Assembly (NCBI RefSeq): GCF_036373705.1
Contig: NC_089866.1
Coordinates: 5,878,001 to 5,942,000 of the forward strand
DNA: 64,000 bases
Reading direction: 5' to 3'
Source: Amia ocellicauda
Lineage: Eukaryota > Chordata > Actinopteri > Amiiformes > Amiidae
Shown here piece after piece: positions 38,520-53,400 of this stretch; position 1 is the first letter of the stretch; every line of letters begins with the position of its first letter. A program made the translations under genes and the position numbers. The notes beneath the pieces are model-generated. The model saw nothing but the letters and a program-made list of their open reading frames with translations, was not told where the DNA came from and searched no databases.

Positions 38520-41414
38520 TGATAGCTTTGCAGAGAATGAATGGTGATTGAATGTTTCTGATGCAGATCTGACGGTTTTATTTCGACTGAATGTGCCTGG
38601 CTGAGACTTGTGACCCAGATTTCATATTTTATGTTAGATTTGCTCTGTTCAGTGTTTTCCATAGTCTTTTCATCCAAACCTTTCTTCTTTAAACTGCAGT
38701 GTTTTGAGTTCTGTCTAAACAGAGACTCGGTTGGCAGGCGAATTGAAGACGCAGTCAACCGCAACAGTGTCTTGCAGTACCGGCATCTTCCTTAAATAGA
38801 ACTGATTTATATTTCTTTAGAACAAAATCTGTAAACTTCTGGCAGTTAATCAGCCAATTATCTGCAGAGGTTACTGTAGCGCTCCCACTGCATGAGTAAG
38901 CCCACATCCCACGATGCTCCTGTCACACACATCTTAAAACCATCATCTTCCTCCCGGAGGAGCAATCATCCTTTCCGTATTATTTGTACTAATTAATATG
39001 ACAATAAGATGGAAGGATTTCATTTTTTTCCTTCATTAACCTTTATTCAAGGCAACTCGCATTCAACAACACAAATGTATTAAAAGTATCACGAAGGAAA
39101 GGCCGAACAACATGTGCATTTATATTTATAGTACTAAAAGCTAAAGTTTTTTTTACAGCAGTAGAATAACTAAAGCAAAAGAAATGTTGAACACTGAGCA
39201 TGTAACAGGGCAACGATTTCAACAAAGTAACCCGACCCACAAGGATATTGACCTGTAGTGAATCTCCTTTAACCCTTTCAGAAAGTGTTTAAATCAATAT
39301 AACAAAGATAAAATGCAGACTACATTGGTTTATTGTGTATCGAAGGTGAGGTGTTGGGAAATGGAGAGCTTCTAAAAGGATATATGATTAACATACCATC
39401 AATTAGACTCCTAATCTGCATTTGGCAGTTTTTATTTCTTGTGGCCTGCATGGTGGACGATATATCAAGAAAAAATAATAGTGTTCACTGTTTTGGTGTA
39501 TTCATTCATTTGTAGAAGAACTTCATAAGAGCATAGTGTCCATTCGAGAGGAGGCCATTCAACCCATCGTGATCGTTTGGTGTCCATTAATAACTCAGTG
39601 ATCCCAGGATCCTATCCAGTCTGTTTTTGAATGTTCCCAAATTGTCTCTTCAATTGTCGCTGGGGAGTTTGTTCAGATTGTGACGCCTCTCTGTGTGAAG
39701 AAGTGTCTCCTGTTTTCCATCTTGAATGCCTTAAAGCACAATTTCCATTTGTGTCCCGGGTGCGTCTGTCCCTGCTGATCTGGAAAAGCTCCTCTGGTTT
39801 GATGTGGTCGATGCCTTTCATGATTTTGAAGACTTGAGTCAAGTCCCCATGTAGTCTAAGGTTGCTTTCGCTCACTGTTTAGATGTCGGCGCACAGTCTA
39901 CTTCTGACGATGGTGTTGACTCATTCTCTCAATTAAGGTCAAAACGGAGGGGAGAGCAACTGTGGTCACCACCATTAATGTTATAAACCATGGTTAGTCG
40001 CTCCACCATCTCATAATTGACAGCAGTTTTTTTTCCTCCCCCTAACATGAGCCTACAGAAATTAGGGCAGTAGATCATTTCTCTGCTCATGGCTTTTCTA
40101 GACTCGTGTCCTGTTGGGATCTCACACTTGGCACCCTTGTGAAGATTAAAGGCGATCAATCAGTACTGGAGGTTTTTGGGAATACTGTGATAGACCACAG
40201 AGTGATTGTGGTTTCCTTAAGTTTAGGCCAAAGTTTAACTGCATCCAAACTACTTTTGTGTACAGATGTAACCCTGTGGCACAAGTAAGTTTAAATATAT
40301 TTTTGACTTCATCACAATGTATTCAAATCTAATCTCACTGTTTCTCTTAGTCCAGAGCTAAATGCAGGCATGTGGAGATTTAAATTGCTCACCATATAGA
40401 AAAGACATATGGGGAAATAAGACATTGAAATGAAAAGGGTAGTTTTGAGGTAATTTAAAAGCCTTGATTCACAATATTTTAAATTCTGCATTTCAGATTT
40501 TAATGTAATGCTCTCCACTGAAAGACCAGGGAACGGCCAAAGAAACCACCTAGACACTATTCTAAGGTTTATTTTCTTCATGTTGTTGATACACAAACTC
40601 AATTACAGATTTCATGGACTCAAAATGGAAACCTTAGGCCGTTCTTTCTTTCTTTCTTTCCTCTCTGTCCAAAACATATAATACCCCAGCGATGTCAGCC
40701 CTTTGTGTCCGCTTGATAAACGTGTGCACTCAATGAATGAGAGCTTTGGCTGAGTGGGTTTGTTGCTGGTCCCTGTCACTGGCTGCTAGAGATCAGGAGT
40801 CACCATCAAAATAGCTCAGAACACGACTGTCTCCTCTCGGACAATTACAGCAAATAATGATACCATTTCCGTCTCCTTTCATGTTTTTGTCAAGATCCAT
40901 GCGCTTTCCTATTAGATCATACTTCAATACCGTGATCTAAATCACAGTAAGTGCTGTCATTTGCCGCAAGCTCGATACATGATGGGTGGGGGGGACTCCC
41001 AACGGCAGGTAGATCGCAGCCATGTATTTCAGTTCTCTTCATTATTTAAGCAATCAACCAAGAAACACAGAGGACTCCCACTCCCTCCAGTGTCCTGTTT
41101 TGTCTTATATACAGGGCCTAGAGCATGTTAAAAGGCAGATTATCTCAAATTGCAAGTTGCACAATCCATCCCATCTAAGTACATTATAGCACAATTTTAT
41201 TTCCTACATGAAAGTCTTGGAATCAGATAAATGCATTAGAGGTTCAGTTACACACATTTGAAGGTTGGTTTTATTCATGTTATTTGGATCCCTCGCCTAT
41301 TGGGAAGAACTTAAATGTGATTCAAATTTGTTATACATTGCAAGCCTGTTCTTATTGTAATGATAACTAGAGAAATCCAAAACTATGGCAACAGATTTTC
41401 CCAAGATGCATGCT

Positions 41415-41478
<64 letters not shown>

Positions 41479-44400
41479 CTTTATGAGGTATAAGTGATAC
41501 ACGTGAATATGTGCCAAAAGCAGTGAATGCAAAATGTCAAAACGGACGCCATTTGCACGTATTGTTTGGCCCTAAACGTTGTCAGCGTCATTTCTACAAC
41601 CTTATGCCCGACAAATGTCAGACATTACATACAATAATCTTGCTAACAACAAAAAGGCTCTAGTGTTTTTATGAACAATAAACATGATGTGCCTATCCCC
41701 TGAAAACTGCGCTCAGAGTTACAGCGGGAGATTAAATGTTTTATGAAGACAATTTACAATTCAATGACATGACGCCTTAAAGAGAACGCAGACGTTTCCT
41801 GTCAGTGTTCACAACAAGCAAACACCAGTGATGTCAGTGGTTTACATCAGCTCTGTTAGAAGTAAGCGTTCCCAAAACAAGAGCTGGAGACGGTTTATGG
41901 CTACTGATTTCACTGAGGCTGCTGGAGATCAAGGTGCTTCCTATTAAAAGTGTCCTCTATAATGTTCACAGAAAACAACAATTCAGTGTTCACGCTGTCA
42001 TCGTGTTTCTGTTACATCATTGCTCTTCCCTAGTAGTCAGTAAGGATCACAGCAATGAAGGAATGGGGATATCAGTGAGACCATTATCACCTCTGGTAAT
42101 TAACCTCCAACGTGTGGAGGAGCTTGGAGAGATTAAACGAAGCCCATTTCTTTCAGGAGTTCACTGACATCTTTTCTCTCAAAGAACTCAATAAAAAACA
42201 ACATAAAAAATATCATTCTAGTCACACTGACATCAAATTATTAAAACAGGCCTTTGAACAGAGGTCACATCACTGGGAATTAATGTTTTGCAAACAAAAT
42301 GTCTTCAAGCTTTCAACCCAGAGGTTATCAGCTGATAAGTGCAGCCATCGGCATTCGTTTGAGAAAGTGTGTCTTGAGCTGGCTGTGTGGACAGGATCCA
42401 AGATAAATAACATATATATATAAAACTGATGCTGGAGGTTTAAATACCATTAATGAAAAGGTCAAATGTTTAAGAACTTTATCCTGGAGTTTTCGGTGAC
42501 ATCCTCGTGACTTGAATATCTGCAGAATGAACTAATGATTATTGACAAGAAAGGATAACAACTTAAGTATTGAAATGAATGAATGCAACTCTAGTCTTTA
42601 AGGTCTAATGTAGTAATTATGTTTTTGATGTGTTTTTCTTTGATTTGTGTAACTTCATTAATACGTGTAACTTGATATAACCAATTTCTCCGTTCGTAAT
42701 GTAAAATCAGGCCATCTTTCATAATCACCTGGGGTGCACTGAAACAAACTGGGGAAATTTCAAATGGCTTTAATCTAACACCCAGATTCAGGCAGAAATA
42801 AGCCACTACTTAGTACATTTAAGGTAAATGGCAATATGATATTCCTGATGCATATGTCATTCATGCTGACACATCAGCACCATTTATGTGATTATTTGTA
42901 ATAACGGGGCATAACATAAAAAGAGAGAGGATCAGAAAAATGAGTTGGGGTTATATAAAACAAATTTACATTTTTAGAGACGTACCAAAATAAGTTTCAA
43001 TTTTGACCTACTTTCTCCTCACCTTGCACGATGACTAACATATCCATATACCACACTAATAAAAAGGAAGCAACAGGACTCAGGACTCAGTACTCACAGA
43101 TTGATATGCCTGTCAGCAGAAAATAAGAGACTCCCAATAACAAGACATTATCTATCCAGGTCAAGGCTCCTCAATTCATCAGAAATGCAATATCCTGTGA
43201 GCATAAAACAAGCAACTGGTTAAATTATCATAAGTCAATAGGTAATTATTCATAACCATTTAGCCATAAGGCCCTGGCAGTTCGATATGGCGTAGGTCAG
43301 TTTCTGTCGTCCTTTCCAGAAGCCTACAGTAGGTTTTTTCTTATAAGCACTGAAATTGTTAAACAGGCTGAAATCAAACCTCTGTAACTCACCTCAAACT
43401 TTTCTTCTGTTCGGCAGGCCCTGTTTGTTAGTGTCGCCCCAAGTGCAGACACACAAATGCATGCACCAAATGTATGCATGCATTTGTGTGTCTACACTAG
43501 CAGTAGTTTATTTAGCGGACAGAATCCCTTGTGCGCTCACAGTGAAAGGTTAAAACGAGGATGGAGAAGCTACTGACAGAAAAGCCAAAGAACTGGAAAG
43601 CAAGCAGACAGTTTACTCAATGGCATTAAATTTACAGTAATAGTTCTGTATCTGCACTGGTAGAGTTGTGAAAGAAAAGTGTTAAAATGCCGTTTGAACT
43701 TAATAGAGATAAGGCCACACTGTAAAGTGCTGAGGCATGCAGTTTCCTATTGAGATCAAACGCCAACTAACTTGTCTTCGTTTTCTGAAGTATTCACAAA
43801 GGATTTAAGATGGATTACACCTCCACAGTCAAATAAGGCAGAAAACTGTGCATAACAATTAAAAATAAGTAATAAGGTGACAACGAGATCAGAATTAGGT
43901 TATTCCAGCCTACGATCTGAGCTAAAACCAGAAAAGACAAGTCATGCCAAAGAAGTCCTACTGCTCCAACGTTTTAAAATAGAAGATGGAACAGATGCCT
44001 CTACTCCAGAAACTGGTCAAAGGATTGTGTGTGTTCGATGAGGGAAATGCCAAATTGCAGAGGACGCACACGCATTGGTGGCAGCACACTCGGGCTGAGC
44101 TAATGTCATCTAATCACCTGAGAATTTCTATAGTTACAGGCCTTGGAAAAATGTTCTCTCTTCTATTTATGCAGGAAGTATCAGGCGTTAAGCTGCAACA
44201 TGTTTTAATTGCTTACCGTTCTATCAAGCACTTAGTCATCAATTGTACAAAACACTCTGAAAATAATTTTTTTAATTTAACTTTAACCCCTTCATGGATA
44301 CTTTATCGAAAAAAGCTACATGTGTCTGAATTATTTTATTTTACACCTAACATGTTTTTATAATAGCCCAAATCCACTTGCTTGTCAACAACAAAATATG

Positions 44401-47400
44401 AAGCTAGACACAATTCGCAGCTCCACTGAGTGAATTCAACAAATCCTAGTATACTGGGAGATCGAACCATAACCCAAACCTGAACCCAATCCACCTAACT
44501 GTAATCTAAACGCTAACCTGAGAATGTTTTGATCATAGTGTATGCACAAGTATATTCTAGGAGGAGAGAAAGATGAACACAATGCTGAAGATTTCCGATA
44601 TCTTTTATTAGTCGTGATAACAATTGCCCAATTCCCGCAACACCATACCAAAGGAACAACAAGTTAAAGATTTAAGCTGACACTGCTTATTTCCAGCAGG
44701 ACTCAAGTTTTCTTATTGCCTGAATAATCAGTGCACCAACATGAGGTAAATTCTTGCTCCTGCTTTACCTGTGAACCGTCACGGTGTTTGCACAGTCTGT
44801 ACTTTGTAGCGATTGCTGATGCACTGTTATGCTGATATAACGGCCCAGAGCACGTATTCTATTCTCGACTAATACTCTGAATTAGTAGCAGCAGCCTGGG
44901 CAGCAGGTGGATGACTTAATTTTCTGGATGACAATTTGTTTCTTCACTAGATAACCCCATAGGTCTGGCCGTAAACTAGCTGTTCGGAAAACACTAAAAA
45001 GAATTCCTGTTGACATAGCCAGCGTAGAGATAAAGACATTTGTTCAGTACATAAAGTGAGCCGTCAGATGCCACGAAAGAACACCAATATCCTTTCTATT
45101 TCCCAAGAGGTGATTCACATTTAGGAAACCACTAAGAAGCCATTTTCCTGCAAAATCATCTTTTATTACTTCATATGTAACCAGTCATAGGGTGTAAGGG
45201 TACACCAAGTTCGACATAAGAGGACACAAAAGGTTAAAATCAAAACACATTAAAACCTTTCCATGTAAATCATGTTTTTCTTTGTAAATCAATTATCGTG
45301 CCAACTGAGCATTTACCGTTATTAAACCACATCTTGTTAAAAAAAAAAGAACGTCCTCAAGGTTGACAAGCGTGAGTCAAAAAGTAAACAGGAAGGATGC
45401 GTCTTACTGTAAACTGACAGAGTACATCATCTCTACGATGCTATTGCAAGCCAAATCAGTGACTATTGGTTAATTACTATTGGTTAATTAAATACAATTA
45501 AACCTAATTAAATCAAGTCAAGGAAACAGTGGGGTCAAATGCAGAAACACTGGGGAACAAAAATACCAAAGAAAAAGTGATTAATGTCAAGATTGTATGG
45601 TGATGCGAGACAGGGCTATACTGGATTTAGTACCAAACAAGAATGACCAGTTCATAAGCACGTTCAATTCCGTCCCATTTCCTGTCCCCTGTGTGTTTCA
45701 CAACCGGCGATAAAAAAGCACGTCTCCCCTTGGTTTTACTTAATTCAAACAGTCAAACAGTTATTTATCTGATATGCTTCTCAGAATTTTCTGGACACTT
45801 AAGTGAACAACTTCTCCGCTTCAACGAATCCAGTGCTTGTGGAAGACTGCTGAGAGTTAACAAGATTAGGATATTTACTTATACTTATTTCAGACGTTTT
45901 TTAGCAGCTCCAAGCTACAAAGAGGCTGTGTGTGTGTTTGAGAGAGATATCCGGGCCTAAATAGCTGAAGGCAGCTTATCAAACATGAAGCAAATGTCTG
46001 ACAGTCTGGACTAATAAACTGAATTTGATCAACAATGAACTGGACCTGTGGGAACCAGCGTACCTCAGTGGACAATATATCCCTTAACACAGATCCAGAT
46101 TTGACAGATATAAAGCATAAAGGGAGAGTGTCTTTCTCCGTGCTTATCTCTTTATCAAAGTAAAGTATCTCAGGTCTTAAGAGCCCATGAAACCATTAAG
46201 AAAAGAAAATCAAGACTATCCGAAGAGTTCGTACCCCACTTATTACCGAGACTGCTGTACAGACACGTGAGGCATGAGACAACACTAGGCCGCACCGATC
46301 TCATTCGCCTCAGACGGGTTTGTTTCAGAAGGGCTTCAACCGCATCTAATAGGGTTTGATATTCGTCTTCCTTTAAAAAGAAAAAAAGCATTTGCAGATC
46401 CTAATTGGTTTGCATTAGGCTTAAAATACGATTTTCAGATGTTCTGACATTTAAGAAAAAAAATCCACTAAGATAAGTTTCACCGCATTTGCTGTCATGG
46501 GAACAGATATAAACATTCATTAGACATTTCGAGTAAAGAGTGGCACGTCCATAAATCACCATGGATTCAGAAGTAATGAAAATATGAAAGGCTCAGACAG
46601 CTTTTCAGTGAAACACATCAGCCCAATTATGGCATTTCCAAGATGAACAGTGTACCGTTTCGGAAGTCGAGTTTAGCCTGGCTCTGGTGAACTCGCTGCA
46701 AAGGCCAGAGCTGCTGAGGAGGGAGTGATTATAGGGATTCTTGTGAGGTCTTCATTTTCTTAATTAGAATTAGTATTCCATTAACAATTAAGTTCATTCA
46801 TCTTTCAGAATTCATATTAAAAAAATGGTCCGTGTACAGAAATCCACCTTCACAGACATCTGTTCTGTTGTGGTCAATGCCGATAGTCAAATTATCTAAA
46901 GCATCGTCATTTTTAACTGCACTGGAGTGCCTTCCCTCACTCTTGGAGTGTGACTGATGAGGGCTCACGTTGTACTGTAATACTAGAGCAACACAATTTC
47001 AAACCTTTATGGTAGGACAAAGTAACAGAATACACTAATTTCCCCTAGACCTATCCATTATTATTATTATTTGAGCAACTGTGTATTTCACGATTCCAGA
47101 GAAACTCTAATTTCAAATGTTACTTTAAAAAAATAAATACATAAAATTTCCTAGAATCCTTCAGGCATCCCTGGAACCCTGATTAAGAGCTGATAAGGAG
47201 CCTCTTGTCCCTCCGCTTTGATCACTGATCATAATAGGTTCTGAAATGGGCCATCTTGTACTTGACAGGACTGGTCTGCATACAGTGGATATATTTATTC
47301 AGTGAGTCATTTGAATCCACGTTCGCAGCCTCAAGAAATATTACACCCGTGATTCAAGCCCTTCCAAACCACTCTCAATCAATACTAAATTCCCCACTGA

Positions 47401-50400
47401 CAAATTGGCCTCCTTATGACAATGATGGCATTAGCTTACTGTGGCAACACCGATCAGCTTTGCCCGGTATCAAACGCCGATCTGATTCTCTGTATCAGCC
47501 TGCTGGTGTTGGAGAGGTACTGAACATCACGCGCTGTTCGCTCTAATGAAGACATGACAGACAGTGTGGCGAAGGTTCAGTTCTTTGAATGGAAGGGGAA
47601 ATCACCCCCGTCCTGCACACGTTTGCTCATCCTTAAAGCAGCAGGTGACATCATTTGCTTTGTACTTTGTTTCGCCATAGGCCCTAGCACAGCGCTGTGA
47701 GGAATGTAACTTTTTCACGTTCGCATTCATTTCATTGAGAACATAAGAAACTTTACAATCGAGAGGAGGCCATACACCCCATTGTGCTCGTTTTGTGTCC
47801 ATTAATAACTAAGTGATCCAAGGATCCTATCCAGTCTATTTTTGAATGTTCCCAAATTGTCTCTTCAGCCACATCGCTGGGGAGTTTGTTCCAGATTGTA
47901 AAAACTAAACATGAGACTTCATTGCTCTGGCCCAAGGGGGAGTCTGCTGTTTTCTCATTCTCATTCAGATTCCACACTAACACCTTCACTGAAAGTATAA
48001 TGTAGATAATCAAATGTGTTCAATTGTTTGCCTGCTAAAACGTACAGTACTGGGTCTGGTGCCCAGCAGTGTCAGGAACAGCTGGTGGTTACGCTGTCAG
48101 GCTGTTACATTTAATTTCATTTCAAGAAATAATTTCTCTTGATGTCAACCTGGGGGAGATGCTTTTGGATAGATATCATCCTTGGCCTTTAAAAAGTGAA
48201 CACACAGTAATATAAAACAACAACCCTGTTTAATTGTCTTAGCCTGCATGCTGGGAAAAAAGCGCTTTTATGTTGAGTTGAGTTGGTTGAGCTGATTAGA
48301 GGGGTTAAATCAAGCCAAGCTCTATGTGGCAAATCACGTCTCCACACGACTTTAAGTTAACAATCAAGTCGTTTGGGCATCCACTGCAGCCTACTCTGTC
48401 ACCACACACATCCCCAACATATATGACCTGTCATTGGTGAATCTTTAGAGATGGAGATCACTGGCCCTGAGACGAGCCGTTTTGGCCGCCCTGCTAATTG
48501 TGATGCCTAGTTTCTTGGCGCCCCCGTGAGCAGATCAGCAGCAGGACTGGTGGACTCCCTCACCTGTGACTGCGGTAAACGTTAAGCAGGATGATGAGGA
48601 AGCCCAGGCCGTAGCAGGCAGTGTACGGGCAGCCAAAGAGTTTGGTGAGGCCCCGAGTCCGGTGTTCCCACCTGGCCACCTGTGCAGCAGAGTACAAATG
48701 AAAGAACAATTACAAGACGGTTTGTGACACAAGATTGACATCTCTGCAGTGCAAATGGTCCAGTAAGGATCCTCTATTATAAATTAATAAGAACCAGTAA
48801 TAAACCAGTTTTTCCAGTGTGCGTAAATTGTATGTGTGTGTATGTATTACGCAATCGTGAATGCAGAAACGTTGCCTCAGAGTACCCATGTTTCTCTCCA
48901 ATTCGTTTAATTAATTCCATTCAATTGCACTGGAATACCAATATTAAAACATTTTTTTGAAATACCTTTCAGTTGTGTTTACATAAAACTCCAATGTAAA
49001 CAGTTTGTCCTTAAAACAAAAAAAATGTGCTAAGAGTTGTTCACGTTCAGTGTCAAGCATATCGTGGACTTTGCCACTTCTGTAAATACGTTTTTTTCCT
49101 GTGCACATAAGAAGGTGATTCATGCCAACATAAAACGGATGAGTCTGGGTCTTAGTGACTTGTATTTACTTGTACTTATGCAGAGTAAACAGACAGCTCA
49201 GTTCTTTGTTTCTTTAATTTCCTTTGTTCTGTAGGTGCCAAGTGTAAACACCTAAAAGGTCTTCTGTGTACAAAAACAGACGTTCAACAAAATATGTATT
49301 CTGAAATTCAGGAAAATAGAATTAAATTGGATATTTTTGTCACTAGGTTTTTACCAGCCCAGTAGGGTTGTGTTGAACATTACAAAGGATTTTGAGGGGT
49401 TAATTCATCTTGAAAGTGTCTGCAACAAAATCCAGTCGACATATTACCCAACTGGAGAAAAATAAAAAGCAAGCATTCATTTTAAAAAGTGATAACACTT
49501 TCTTTGACAATAAACGTAAACAAAAATCAAGATCATATGCTCATAAGATCTCCAATCAATAACAATTTATTAAACCTGAAAAGATTGCTTTTTTATATAA
49601 CTGAATGGAGAAAAGTTTGCCACACCATGAAAAACAAGCAAAATACTATTATATGTAGAGTCCTACTTGCACATTTTTGGCATTTCGCTTTTGCATTTAT
49701 ATAATCTATATAATTTATATAGTAGAGTGATTTCTCATCTTGGGCAAGCTGCACAGGGTTGCATATGTGACATGTTAACAGCAGAATAACATGTTAGTAT
49801 GGAGTCATTTCACAGCAAACAAACCACTGAGATGCTTTCAACCCTAAACTGTGCCTGGTGAGCTCAGACGTGCAGCATGGGGCATCCCGTTATATGATCA
49901 AGAAAAAGGCTTATACCAAAATCATAAGTGGTCAGGAAGTGAATGTTTAAATAAGTCATGTGTCTTGAGTATAATGAGTATCCATGTCAATCTGTCCTCT
50001 TTATGTTGCTGTGCCCCTTAACGTCAGTCACCTGCATTCAGATCTAAGGTTTAATAAAACAAGCACAGCTCCCTATCAGAAGTACCTGATAGGTAAACAT
50101 CTCACATTTGTACAAATGTACGTGCAGGGTTGGAAGACCTTGTTTGAAAATACAAGTGCTGGGCAAATCTTTTTCTCTTATTGTACATGTACCCAAGTGT
50201 CTGTTGAGAACATTAGCTAATTAGCAGTCTAATTCAATAGCCATCTACCTTGTCATGTTCTAATCTTTCCTTTGTGATGCCCTCTACGCTTGATAGTGAT
50301 AGCATTATGATATGTACATTTTGCTAGGTAAGCTACAGACTGTTTTTTTCTGTGTGTGTGTGTCAAACGCCACGTTTTCCTTTCCTGTGTTCCCATTCCC

Positions 50401-53400
50401 ATGCGGCATGCTGGCAGGCTTGCATTGCCTAATCAAGAGCTGAATTTATTTGCAGAGATTAATGCAAAGTGCGAACCGTAGAGATTACGACAAAGGAACA
50501 GAACAAACTGTGGTCACAATGCGGTTGCAATCTTTCAATGATTTGAAATGCTGAATAAAATGCCTCATTGGGCTGCCGGAATAAACCAGAATCCTCGTCC
50601 TCCGATATAAGGGAATCGGTTAGATGTTTGTGTGGAAATACTTTTAGGTACCGTGCCGTGAAAAACAAAAACTCTTTGAGAGATTTTGCTCTCCGCAGCA
50701 AATAGGTAAGAAGAGAAAAGACTGTGTTCAGTGTAGTAACAGTGCAGCGCATGGGTTAGCAGGGTATGAAGAAACACTGACTGGTTGGGCTGACTGGGAG
50801 GACAGATAGGGCTTTAACACAACACAGCATTGTTTATATTCCTCTTAGTACTGACCTTAACTGTCCCCTCAGCATATTTCCATATTCACATCTTCTAAAC
50901 CTTACTTTTTTCTCTGAATCTGCAGTATCCATGCCTTTAGCGTACATAATCATAAGCACTATAACCACTTGAATAACTCTTTGATATTGGTTAAAGGCAA
51001 CGCTTTGCTATGGTTGTCAATATACATATATGAATTACTCTTGTTTTAGGCTATAACATTCTGGTAAATAAATAAATGAATGAATGAATAAACAATAAAT
51101 AAAGACCTCTGTATTAATTTGCTAAGTGTGTGTGTGGATCTTGCGGTTGCTAAGCAATTGCATTTGAGGGGCCGGCTCTCCTGGGGGGAATGATATAGAC
51201 AGTGGGCCGCTATGATTCGTCTCACTGAGGTCTTGTTATTGCGGTGGATTCCACTCATGTTCTTAAATGTTGTTGCCTGTGCAGATTAAAACTAATATAG
51301 AATAAAGGCCTGAGCTATCCGGTCCTCTGTCATCTATCAGGGCAATCTGTCAGCTAAGGATACTGATTGTCAAATCACACAACACAGCTGTGCAAGAAAG
51401 CGTTTTCTTGTCACAAAGCTTGGCGACTATAGAAGGACCCTGACCCATTTCATAAATTTTCATACATCAATTCTCAAAGCTTTTCAACTTATTTATAACA
51501 TGTTGTTGTTACACATTCTTTTTAGCCCCCAACAATGATTGCAAGTGAGACATTACAGAAGGTACTTTATGCAGTATTGTACTGGTCTGGATTGTTCTGG
51601 AGAGACAGACAGATGTGGGTCATGAAAACAGTGAACAAAAGAAAATGGGGAAACGGGTCAAGGGACTGACAGTGAGTCATCATCAGCAGATAGGCCTTTC
51701 AGAACATATATATATATATATGTGTGTGTGTGTTTGTGTGTGTGTAGATAGATAGGTAGGTAGATAGATATTACCTCTAAAACTATTACTGGATGGATTA
51801 TATGCATTTTAATTACAACCGAAATCCTCATTAATCTGGGTTTTAAAAACAAAAATAATCTCTCTAATGAACTTTTCTGAGCCCTTCTCACACCTGCTTC
51901 TGTCCATATGATTCATACACTGAAGCACAGAGGGAATAAACCACCTCACCATGTGCCAGTTCCAGGGATCAGGACTGGGACTCTCTACAGCTGCTTTGTG
52001 TCTTGTGTTGTCTTGAGTCTTAACCCATCCCTATGGTCCAGTCACCTTTTAGCAGGTGGAAAACACCTTATTAAGCATTCACATGTATTGAGTAGTCTAC
52101 ACTATTTTAGGGAATTATGTAAAACCCCAGCGTTTCATTATGATAATTGCATTTAAAAAGGCTCATAGAATGTAATGGTTTGTATGACACTAATATGATA
52201 ATTGATTTAAAAAGGCTTTAAATGTGTAATCATAATGTGACAACACTGGCAGCAATTGTCAGCACCACAAATGTTGTTTTGAACATTTCTGTTAAGAAAA
52301 ACAAGTTTTATGTGACAAATGCAGTGTCCTCTAAAATGCTGTAGGCAATGTCAACAATTTAGAAATGGATGGGATCCATAACTTTAACTAGTTTTTAAAG
52401 AACAGTGGATCTGTGGGCCCCTGCTGAGAGGGGTTCCAGGCCTTCAGAAATATAGAACAATTATGGGTTTGGTACCAGTTCTGATCCCTGTTGTACCAAA
52501 ACATTATTAATTTTGTTCTGTGTCTAAATAATCAAAAGCTACACATCCACATATATGGCAAACAATTCAAACTGGCCATATTGATGAGATTTACCTTCTC
52601 CATTTGTGATGAGGGGTTCTGATGAGCAAGCTATTGTTTATTCACAGGACAGTGGATTGACTGTGAAGGTAATTCATAATGACATGAAAATAATAATACA
52701 TCTTAAATAAGTAACAGGGGAATTAGTGTGGGCATTTGAACATAACAGTGCCCTATCCAAAATTAAATATGTATCACGGTATTTGTGTAAACTGCAGCCC
52801 CCCAGGTCTGGAATCTGACACCCCACACAACAGTCAAGGCAGAACATGGTTCTCCCAATGTGTGTTTGCTCAGTGTTTTAAAAGGTTGTTCCGATGTAAT
52901 GGAAAAGCACGACAGGTAGTAAAAGCAAAATCAATTCTGTCTTCGAATCAAGACCATTAAATGCCACAAGTGTTTAAAGCAGTATTCAAAGTGCTGTGAT
53001 GAGTGTATCATATTAAACAGCGTTTTAATAGACCTCTTCTCTTTCAAACCTTTCCACACAAGAAGGTGTTGGGTGGTATTCTGTCTCATATCAGTGGATA
53101 GCACAGCAAGCTGCTGTGAAGTATAGCTCTTGAGGCTGAAGTGCGTCGAGTATTATTTCAAGAGCAAAGTAAGGAATCATCTGTGACAAAGACCAGAATC
53201 CTTCAGGGTAAAGGGCAGAGCTTTATCTAACTCATTGTGCACATTTCTTGCCACACATCTCTCCTGAAAATGTTTTACCTTTCAGCAGACTGGTCACAAT
53301 TAGCCCATACATTAATTACAAAGTTATTTCAAACATATATTCTGCTGACTCTAGTGCTATGAAAACACATCAGCGTGGGCTGGAGATTAATTAATCAAAA

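Larger units (their letters stand above)
37081..48563 (-). other. pemt: pemt intron 3
   Basis: An 11,483-base intron. It contains CA and TA microsatellites, a CR1/L2-like fragment (39525), another (47738), a perfect hairpin (43447) and a 14-base tandem duplication at 45462-45489. A splice-flanked open segment at 46247-46370 is discussed as a finding. Confidence 0.6.

Noticed and set aside
43986..44363. 125-codon + strand frame in pemt intron 3
   Set aside because: No recognisable motif, AT-rich 3' half and no splice context; consistent with chance.
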